Positions 57,919-64,000 of a stretch of DNA of 64,000 nucleotides are shown here, piece after piece. Below the pieces are notes generated by a model, which was given only the letters and a program-made list of their open reading frames with translations, was not told the DNA's origin and ran no database searches. The translations under genes were made by a program, and so were the position numbers. Source of the DNA: Actinomycetota bacterium (GTDB lineage: Bacteria; Actinomycetota; Thermoleophilia; Solirubrobacterales; Solirubrobacteraceae); assembly GCA_005888335.1 (NCBI GenBank), contig VAWY01000126.1, positions 62,001 to 126,000 of the forward strand, read 5' to 3'. The stretch's first letter is position 1. Every line of letters starts with the position of its first letter.

Positions 57919-59435
57919 CTCCCGCCCGCCGCGGCGACGCGCACGATCTCGGCATCGACCAGCCACTCGACCGGCGCGACGTCGTCGGTGTAGACGCGTC
58001 CGCCGGGCAGCCGCGGCGCCAGGCGCTGCGCCGTGCGCGCCGCGACGGATCGCAGCGCCGGCGGCAGGTCGGCGACGCGAGCCGCCAGCCGCGCGCCGGA
58101 CGCGGGCGCGCCGGCGGCGAGCAGCTGGGTGTTGGTGCGCTCGCTCGGGTCGCGCAGGACGGTCGGGAAAACCGCGCCGAGCGTCGCGCCCACCACGCGC
58201 TCGAGGTCGTCGGCGTCTTTCGGATGGCCGACGTTGACGACGACCGCGCCTGCCGGGCGCAGCCTCGCGCGCGCCAGCGCGAAGAACTCACGCGTCGCGA
58301 GGTAGAACGGGATGTAGGGCTGGCGGTAGGCGTCGACGACGATCACGTCGTAGCGTCGGCGCGTCGCGCGCAGGTACGGGCGGGCGTCGGCGGTGACCGC
58401 GCGCAGGTGCGGCGCACGCAGGTCGAAGTAGCGCCGGCCGATCGCGGTCAGGTCGCCGTCGAGCTCGACGGCGTCGATCCGCGTGCGCGGGAAGTAGTGG
58501 CCGTAGGCGCGCGCCATCGTCCCGGCCGCGCTGCCGAGGATGGCGATCCGCGCCGGCGGCGCGCGGCGGCCGGTCGCCCACGGGAGCACCAGCGCCTCGT
58601 CCCAGTAGTCACCCGTCAGGTAGCCCCGGCCGGCGCGCATCAGCGAGTGGCGCGCCTGGCCCTCGTTGAGCTCGAGCCAGCGATCGCCCTGGCGGTCCTG
58701 GACGACGCGCGCGTAGCCGTACTCGGTCTCGGTCTCGTGCAGCAGCCGGTCGCCGCCCGTCGTCGCCTTGACCGCGCCTTCCGGGAGCGCGAGCAGCACG
58801 GCGACGGCGAGCGGCGCGGCGAGGGCCCGGCGCGCCAGGCCGACCGCGGACACCGCGGCCAGCGCGAGCGCGAACACGAGGAACGTCCGCCGCGTCCCGA
58901 CGAACGGCACGAGCACGAGCGCGGCCAGGAACACGCCGGCGAGCGAGCCGAGCGTCGAGATCGCGTAGAGGCGACCGGTCACGCGGCCGGCCTCCGCGAC
59001 GCTTGCCACGCTGAGCCGCACCGCGTAGGGCGCGACCGCGCCGAGCAGCAGGACCGGTGCGGCGACGAGCACGAGCACGCCGATGAGCGAGCCGACGAAC
59101 GCGCCCGCCTCGACGGCGTCGAGCGCGTCGACCGCGCGGCCGAGGAAGGGCCCGGCCACGAACGGGACGGCGGCGAGCAGCGCGGCGGCCCCGAGCACGA
59201 GCCGGCACAGCCCGCGCAGGGTCGGATCGCGGTCGGCCAGGCGCCCGCCGACCCAGTAGCCCGCCGACAGCGCGACCAGCACGGTGGCGATCGTGTTGGC
59301 CCACACGATCGTCGAGGCGCCGAAGTACGGCGCGAGCAGCCGGGCCGCGGCGATCTCGGCGCCCAGCGACGCCGCGCCCACCACCGCGGCGACGAGCTGG
59401 ATCCGACCGCGGGGCGCTCTAGGTTCCACCGGCAT
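57915..59435 (-). CDS. Membrane-bound spermidine synthase-like methyltransferase-fold protein
   Basis: A 506-residue protein from ATG 59435; a GTG two codons later is possible. About seven or eight membrane helices (about 10-225) are followed by a spermidine synthase-like domain (about 235-490) with GYARVVQDRQGDRWLELNEG, ILGSAAGTMARAYGHYFP (aminopropyl/SAM-type binding), DAVELDGDLTAIGRRYF and YDVIVVDAYRQPYIP. Such fused proteins are common in Actinobacteria; their product is not proven. The start codon overlaps that of bioA on the other strand (CATG). Confidence 0.85.
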   Translation of the reverse strand: MPVEPRAPRGRIQLVAAVVGAASLGAEIAAARLLAPYFGASTIVWANTIATVLVALSAGYWVGGRLADRDPTLRGLCRLVLGAAALLAAVPFVAGPFLGRAVDALDAVEAGAFVGSLIGVLVLVAAPVLLLGAVAPYAVRLSVASVAEAGRVTGRLYAISTLGSLAGVFLAALVLVPFVGTRRTFLVFALALAAVSAVGLARRALAAPLAVAVLLALPEGAVKATTGGDRLLHETETEYGYARVVQDRQGDRWLELNEGQARHSLMRAGRGYLTGDYWDEALVLPWATGRRAPPARIAILGSAAGTMARAYGHYFPRTRIDAVELDGDLTAIGRRYFDLRAPHLRAVTADARPYLRATRRRYDVIVVDAYRQPYIPFYLATREFFALARARLRPAGAVVVNVGHPKDADDLERVVGATLGAVFPTVLRDPSERTNTQLLAAGAPASGARLAARVADLPPALRSVAARTAQRLAPRLPGGRVYTDDVAPVEWLVDAEIVRVAAAGGS

Positions 59436-60738
59436 GGACACCCGACAGCTTGCCGCACTCGACCGCCGCGTCCTGTGGCATCCGTTCACCCAGCAGCAGG
59501 GCTGGACCGACGACGAGGACATCGTGCTCATCGAGCGCGCGGAGGGCTGTCGCCTCTACGACACCGAAGGCAACGAGTACCTCGACGGCGTCTCGTCGCT
59601 GTGGTGCAACGTCCACGGTCACCGCCACCCGGAGCTCGACGCGGCGATCCGCCGCCAGCTCTCGCGCGTCGCCCACACGACGATGCTCGGGCTCTCGCAT
59701 CCGCCGGCCGTCGAGCTCGCGGCGCGACTCGTCGACCTCGCGCCCGCCGGGCTGAGCCGCGTCTTCTACTCCGACAACGGCTCGACGGCGTGCGAGGTCG
59801 CCCTGAAGATGGCCTACCAGTGGTGGGCCTAGCGGGGCGAGCGCGGGCGCACGCGCTTCGTCTGCCTGGAGATGAGCTACCACGGCGACACGCTGGGCTC
59901 GGTGTCCGTGGGCGGCATCCCGCTCTTCCACGAGCTCTACCGGCCGCTGCTCTTCGAGGCGGTCGCGGTGCCGGCGGGCGACGCCGGCGCACTCGAGGCC
60001 GCGCTCGACGACACCGTGGCCGCCGTCATCGTCGAGCCGCTCGTCCAGGGCGCCGCGGGGATGCTCGTGCACCCGCCCGGCTGGCTGCGCACGGTGCGCT
60101 CGCTGACCCGCGAGCGCGGCATCCCGCTCATCGCCGACGAGGTGGCCACCGGGTTCGGCCGCACAGGGACGATGTTCGCGTGCGAGCAGGAGGGCGTCGA
60201 GCCCGACCTCCTCTGCCTGGCCAAAGGCCTGACCGGCGGCTACCTGCCGCTCGCCGCGACGCTCACCACCGAGGCGATCTACGAGGGGTTCCTCGGCGCG
60301 TTCGCCGAGTTCCGCACCTTCTTCCACGGCCATACCTACACCGGCAACCCGCTCGCGTGCGCCGCCGCGCTCGCCAACCTCGACATCTTCGCGCGGGAGC
60401 GCACCCTCGAGCGGGCGCAGCCGAAGGTCGCCCTGCTCGCGGCGGCCCTCGACGAGCACGTCGCGCCGCTCGCCGCCGTCCGCGAGGTCCGGCGCTGCGG
60501 CCTCATGGTGGGCATCGAGCTCGCCGGCTTCCCGCTCGAGGCGCGCATGGGCCACCAGGTCGCGCTTGCCGCGCGCCGGCGCGGCGCAATCATCCGCCCG
60601 CTCGGCGACGTGGTCGTCCTCATGCCGCCGCTGGCCATGAGCGAGACCGAGCTGCTCGCGCTGGTCCGGGCGACCGCCGGCGCGATCGCCGACGCGACCG
60701 GCCCCCTAGCGTCCGAGCAGCCCGCGCGGGCCGCCTAG
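59434..60738 (+). pseudogene. bioA: bioA (DAPA aminotransferase) interrupted by a single in-frame TAG at 59830-59832
   Basis: The frame is 435 codons long. MDTRQLAALDRRVLWHPFTQQQGW and YLDGVSSLWCNVHGH precede the TAG; MSYHGDTLGSVSVGG, DEVATGFGRTGTMFACE and LAKGLTGGYLPLAATLT (Schiff-base Lys) follow it in the same frame. The TAG replaces a residue between AYQWWA and RGERGRTRF; a CAG codon would need one base change. BioA makes 7,8-diaminopelargonate with SAM as amino donor. The gene is either newly inactivated, suppressed by an amber tRNA, or affected by a sequencing error. Downstream sequence shows no decay. Confidence 0.88.
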
Positions 60739-61146
60739 CGCGCGGCCGCGCCGCCGCGCGCGCAGAGCCCGCACGCCGGCGATCGTCGTCACCACCGTGG
60801 CGATCGCCGTCGCGCCGCCCTTGAGCATGCGCACGGGCGCCTCCGGGTCCGGGATCGTCTCGAAGCGCGCCCCCTCCGGGCCGGCGTCGATGAACCCCAG
60901 CGGGGTCGCATCGAGCCAGCCCCCGCCGCCCCCTCCCCCGCCGCTCTGCTGCTGCTCGTCGCGGCCCGATCCGAAGCCGCCGCCGCCCGCGGTACGCACC
61001 CGCGCGACGGGGATGACGGCGCGCTCGCCGACCTGGACCGGGTCGCCGTAGCACAGGCGCGCGCCGCCGAGCTGGGCGATGAGCTCGCGCACGCGGAGCA
61101 GCCGGGCGCTCCCGGGGTCGAGGTCCTTCGCGGCTTTCTTGGTCAT
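60706..61146 (-). CDS. GerW/YtfJ-like spore protein family member
   Basis: A 146-residue protein. [25 protein letters not shown], a Gly-rich stretch, then [25 protein letters not shown] match the GerW (YtfJ) family, known from B. subtilis spores but also found in many non-sporulating actinobacteria. A hydrophobic segment (about 108-125) and a basic tail end it. The start overlaps the rubredoxin stop (ATGA). Its 3' end overlaps bioA by 33 bp. Confidence 0.82.
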   Translation of the reverse strand: MTKKAAKDLDPGSARLLRVRELIAQLGGARLCYGDPVQVGERAVIPVARVRTAGGGGFGSGRDEQQQSGGGGGGGGWLDATPLGFIDAGPEGARFETIPDPEAPVRMLKGGATAIATVVTTIAGVRALRARRRGRALGGPRGLLGR

Positions 61147-61325
61147 TCGTCGTACGGGGAGAAGTCGCGCTTGCGGGCGCCGCACACGGGACAGAACCAG
61201 CTGTCCGGGATGTCGTCGAAGTTCGTGCCCGGCGGGATGCCGCCGTCGGGGTCGCCGTCGGCCGGGTCGTAGATGAACCCGCACGACTCGCAGATCCAGC
61301 GCTGCGCGGTCTTGGTCTCGCTCAT
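61143..61325 (-). CDS. Rubredoxin
   Basis: A 60-residue iron protein. The Fe(Cys)4 site is Cys12 and Cys15 (ICESCG) with Cys45 and Cys48 (FCPVCGA). [27 protein letters not shown] is the conserved middle. It carries single electrons in the cytoplasm, for example to an alkane hydroxylase or a peroxide-reducing system; no partner gene is next to it except the GerW-like gene. Confidence 0.95.
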   Translation of the reverse strand: MSETKTAQRWICESCGFIYDPADGDPDGGIPPGTNFDDIPDSWFCPVCGARKRDFSPYDE

Positions 61326-61344
61326 GGGCGATAGCTTGCCGCAG

Positions 61345-61974
61345 ATGCAGGTGGACCGCCCGGGTCCCGGGGAGGAGCTCAACACCGAGGGCGCGCCGGC
61401 GACGCCGCGCCCGGCCGCTTCGGTGATCCTCCTGCGCGGCGGCGCCGAGGCGCTCGAGGTCCTGCTCGTCCGCCGCACGCCTCGCGCGCGCTTCATGGGC
61501 GGCGTGTGGGTCTTCCCCGGCGGCGCCGTCGACCCGGGCGAGGACGAGTGCGACGCCGCGCTTCGCGAGTTGCTCGAGGAGGCCGCGGTCACCGTCGAAG
61601 ATCCCGGCTCGCTCGTCCGCTTCTCGCGCTGGATCACGCCCGCCGAGGTCAAGATCCGCTTCGACACGCACTTCTTTTTGGCGCCGCTGCCCGCGGGCGC
61701 GGAGCCCGCGATCGACGGAGAGGAGATCGTCGACCTCGGCTGGTTCGCGCCGGGCGCCGCGCTCGCGGCCTACTCGAAGGGCGAGCTGCCGCTCGTCTTC
61801 CCGACCATCAAGCACCTCGAGCAGCTCGTGCTGTTCGCGTCGGCCGACGAGGTTCTGACCTACGCCCGCGGGCGCGAGGTGCGTCCGGTGGAGCCGCGGG
61901 TCGTCATGAGCGGCGAGACGGCGCGAGTCGTGCTTCCGGGGGAACCCGGATACGAGAACCGATCCGAGGGGTAA
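61345..61974 (+). CDS. Nudix hydrolase
   Basis: A 209-residue protein from ATG 61345; an in-frame ATG at 61324 is also possible and would overlap the rubredoxin start codon. The Nudix box is present as [24 protein letters not shown], close to Gx5Ex7REUxEExGU but with Ala for the last Gly. [34 protein letters not shown] precedes it. Members such as NUDT7/NUDT19-like enzymes act on CoA esters, which would fit this window, but the substrate is not known. Confidence 0.87.
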   Translation: MQVDRPGPGEELNTEGAPATPRPAASVILLRGGAEALEVLLVRRTPRARFMGGVWVFPGGAVDPGEDECDAALRELLEEAAVTVEDPGSLVRFSRWITPAEVKIRFDTHFFLAPLPAGAEPAIDGEEIVDLGWFAPGAALAAYSKGELPLVFPTIKHLEQLVLFASADEVLTYARGREVRPVEPRVVMSGETARVVLPGEPGYENRSEG

Positions 61975-62073
61975 AGTGGTTGCAGCCGTCGCGCTTCCGT
62001 AGCGGAGCGGGCGGCCGTCTTTGACGCGGCGGACTTCGCGCTCTCGGAGGGGGGCGCGCAGGACCGAACGTTC

Positions 62074-62835
62074 TTGCTCGTCCGGAGTCGCCCGCTGTCT
62101 CTCTACGCACAACCCGATCCCGCTCCGGTCCCGCTGCTGGACCTCGACCCCGATCTCGGGGCGAATGTGCCTGTGGAGCAGCTCCCTGCCGTCCGCCGGG
62201 CGCTGCGCGTCCCGGTCACCACGATCACGCGCAGCCACCGCCAGCTCGGCCTGCTCGTCGGGACCGGCGGGTTCGTCCTGCTCGACGGCCTGGTGATCTG
62301 CCGGCTGGCGCTCGCCGGCTCGGTCGGGCTCGAGCCGCTCGGGCCCGGCGACATCGTCCTGCCGGCGACGTCCGAGCTCGACGGCGGCCCGCTGCCCGTC
62401 GAGCAGAGCTGGACGACGGCGGGGACGGTCCGGCTGGCCATCCTGCCCGAGGCGCTGCCGAGACTGCTCGTCCGACTCCCCGGGCTCGCTGCGGCGGTCA
62501 TGGAGCGCCAGCAGCGCCGGGCCGAGCGCGCGCGGGTGCTGCAGGCGATCGCCACGGTGACGCGGGTCGACGTCCGGATCCTCGCGCTGCTCTGGCACCT
62601 CGCCGGACGCTGGGGCAAGGTCACGCGCGAGGGCATCCTGCTGCGCCTGCCGCTCACCCACCGCGTGCTCGCCGAGCTGATCGGCGCGCGGCGGCCGACC
62701 GTGACCACCGCCCTCGGCCAGCTCGAGGCGCGTGGCGCGCTGAGCCGCCGGCCGCGCGACGAATGGCTCCTGCTCGGCGCGCCGCCGGCCGCCCACGACG
62801 ACGCCGACGACGCCGGCGTGCTCGCCCTGCCTTGA
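62074..62835 (+). CDS. Crp/Fnr-type transcriptional regulator
   Basis: A 253-residue protein; TTG at 62074 is the first start after the upstream stop in frame. The N-terminal half (about 20-130) is a divergent cyclic-nucleotide-binding-like beta-barrel (DGLVICRLALAG, LGPGDIVLP). The C-terminal winged helix is clear: GKVTREGILLRLPLTHRVLAELIGARRPTVTTALGQLEARGAL. No cAMP-contact residues are recognisable, so the signal is unknown. The palindromic element at 62837 begins 1 bp after its stop. Confidence 0.85.
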   Translation: MLVRSRPLSLYAQPDPAPVPLLDLDPDLGANVPVEQLPAVRRALRVPVTTITRSHRQLGLLVGTGGFVLLDGLVICRLALAGSVGLEPLGPGDIVLPATSELDGGPLPVEQSWTTAGTVRLAILPEALPRLLVRLPGLAAAVMERQQRRAERARVLQAIATVTRVDVRILALLWHLAGRWGKVTREGILLRLPLTHRVLAELIGARRPTVTTALGQLEARGALSRRPRDEWLLLGAPPAAHDDADDAGVLALP

Positions 62836-62836
62836 C

Positions 62837-63002
62837 TAGTACCGGCATTCGCAATTACGCACGGTTCCGGGCGCCGCCGATCACCGCCTGACGCCACCCG
62901 ACGACCGGATCATGTGCCTCGGCACACTTCCGGTCGCCGTGCGGCGTCAGCCGGCGCCGGCGACACCCGGACGACCGCACGTACTTACGAACACCGGTAC
63001 TA
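62837..63002. repeat. 166-bp imperfect palindromic element with TAGTACCGG ends (MITE-like)
   Basis: The ends TAGTACCGG and CCGGTACTA are perfect inverted repeats and similarity continues inwards: the right end, read in reverse, gives AGTACCGGTGTTCGTAAGTA, close to the left end and to the 46,016 element. Inner pairs such as CTGACGCC/GGCGTCAG and CGACCGGA/TCCGGTCG extend the fold almost over the whole length. It lies exactly between two plus-strand genes. No target duplication is clear. Confidence 0.75.
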
Positions 63003-63014
63003 GTGTTCGCGGCC

Positions 63015-64000
63015 GTGCCGCCGCCCAAGCAGTCCGGCCTGACCGTCGCCGTCACCGGACCGACCGGCGACATCGGCAAGCCGCTGCTGCGCGCGCTCGA
63101 CCGCGCCCGCGAGGTCGGGCGCGTCATCGGCATGGCGCGCCGGCCGTTCGACCCCTCCTCGCTCGGGCTGCGCAAGACCGAGTACCGCCAGGGCGACGTG
63201 ACGCGCCGCGAGGACGTCGACGCGCTCGTCGCCGGCGCCGACGTCGTCGTCCACCTCGCGTTCATCATCCTCGCCGCCGGGACCGGGGAGAGCCACGAGA
63301 TCAACCTGCGCGGCTCGCGCAACGTGTTCGAGGCGGCCGTGGCGGCCGGCGCGAAGCGACTGGTCTACGCATCGAGCGTCGCCGCCTACGGGTTCCACGC
63401 CGACAACCCGCAGCCGCTGACCGAGGACGTGCCGATCCGCGGCACCGAGGCCCACCCATATAGCGCGATGAAGGCCGAGGTCGAGGGGCTGCTGCACGAG
63501 GTGCTCGACGGCTCGCCGACCGACGCCTACGTCTTCCGCCCGTGCATCGTCGCCGGGCCCGACGCCCGCACGCTGATCGAGCAGGTCCCGTACGTGCAGA
63601 TCGGCGAGCGGCTCCCGGGCGCGGTCCGCGGGTTCTTCGAGAGCATCCCGCTGCTGCGCCCGGTGCTCCCCGACCCGGGCGTCCCCTTCCAGCTGGTCCA
63701 TCACGACGACGTCGCCGGCGCGATGCGCGCTGCGGTCGTCGGCCGCGGCACGCCGGGCGTCTACAACCTCGCGGGCCCGGGCGAGATCCGGATGCGCGAC
63801 CTCGCCGACGCGCTCGGCTACTACACCCTGCCGCTGCCCGACGCCGCCGTCGAGGCGACGGCCGAGGCGGTCGCGCGCCTGCCGTTCCTGCCGGCCGAGG
63901 CGACGTGGATCGAGGCGCTGCGCGTCCCGGTCCTCATGGACACGAGCAAGGCGAGACGCGAGCTGCGCTGGCGCCCGGGCCACGACGCGCTCGACACGCT
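63015..64000 (+). CDS. NAD-dependent epimerase/dehydratase, incomplete at the window end
   Basis: At least 328 residues from GTG 63015 (a GTG at 63003 is also in frame), running off the window. TVAVTGPTGDIGKPLL is the Rossmann motif, YASSVAAYG carries the catalytic Ser/Thr region and YSAMKAEVE the Tyr-Lys pair. VHLAFIILAAGTGESHEINLRGSRNVFEAAV is typical of extended SDRs of the UDP-glucose 4-epimerase kind. The end (DTSKARRELRWRPGHDALDTL) suggests that only a few residues are missing. The substrate is unknown. Confidence 0.87.
   Translation, partial: MPPPKQSGLTVAVTGPTGDIGKPLLRALDRAREVGRVIGMARRPFDPSSLGLRKTEYRQGDVTRREDVDALVAGADVVVHLAFIILAAGTGESHEINLRGSRNVFEAAVAAGAKRLVYASSVAAYGFHADNPQPLTEDVPIRGTEAHPYSAMKAEVEGLLHEVLDGSPTDAYVFRPCIVAGPDARTLIEQVPYVQIGERLPGAVRGFFESIPLLRPVLPDPGVPFQLVHHDDVAGAMRAAVVGRGTPGVYNLAGPGEIRMRDLADALGYYTLPLPDAAVEATAEAVARLPFLPAEATWIEALRVPVLMDTSKARRELRWRPGHDALDT

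Noticed and set aside
59434..60738. Second recoding event (amber read as an amino acid) as the default view of bioA
   Set aside because: No pyrrolysine-type context or downstream signal is visible, and other genes here end normally in TAG. A nonsense mutation or base error is simpler.

Overview
The window is very GC-rich DNA with dense, often overlapping genes. GTG and TTG starts are common, and gene junctions often overlap by ATGA or GTGA. Gene content points to a high-GC actinobacterium, probably Thermoleophilia/Solirubrobacterales: several acyl-CoA dehydrogenases and enoyl-CoA hydratases, an Act_Hol-X/DUF3618/DUF4235 membrane cluster, DUF2804, a CHRD protein, secreted PKD and RTX proteins, and AbiEi-DUF559 proteins. 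The taxonomic call is an inference from content. I saw no rRNA, tRNA, CRISPR array, transposase or prophage.

Layout. 0-5.9 kb: an epimerase, DegV, a TIGR00266/AIM24 protein, a secreted twin-CAP protein, an S4 RNA-binding protein, and a minus-strand quartet of small membrane proteins. 5.9-13 kb: TetR plus nitrilase diverging from DUF2804 around a 22-bp palindrome, a purine permease, an unusual ECF sigma factor with zinc-finger and Ala/Pro-rich tail, and a diguanylate cyclase. 12.9-23.7 kb: an acyl-CoA block (BKACE, racemase/CoA-transferase, MerR regulator, carboxyltransferase, arginase-fold protein, enoyl-CoA hydratase, acyl-CoA dehydrogenase). Three promoters in it share a 16-bp palindrome, which suggests a local regulon. 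23.6-35.8 kb: peptidase, nitrilase, a C4-dicarboxylate transporter with its two-component system, a class III aminotransferase, and an ABC exporter with a DesK/DesR-like pair. 35-42.7 kb: an AbiEi-DUF559 protein, a second acyl-CoA dehydrogenase, an uncommon family-4 uracil-DNA glycosylase, SDRs, GNAT, cupin, and a large beta-propeller/RTX protein. 42.7-46 kb: a compact surface-polymer cassette (cytidylyltransferase-like, CDP-glycerol transferase-like, ABC membrane domain without ATPase, HIT protein). 46-51 kb: sugar dehydrogenase, acyltransferase, glycerol kinase, glycosyltransferase, a mini biotin carrier and an enoyl-CoA hydratase.

The most striking part is 51.9-60.7 kb. A thioredoxin-like (CPVC) fusion protein overlaps a gene for a UGSC-family selenoprotein, whose in-frame TGA is followed by a good bacterial SECIS hairpin; an OsmC peroxiredoxin follows. 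Next comes a biotin operon, bioB-bioF-bioD, in which BioD is fused to a glyoxalase/VOC domain. Nearby bioA is intact except for one in-frame amber codon. The window ends with a GerW-like/rubredoxin pair, a Nudix hydrolase, a Crp-like regulator, a 166-bp palindromic element related to a 33-bp element at 46 kb, and the start of an epimerase.
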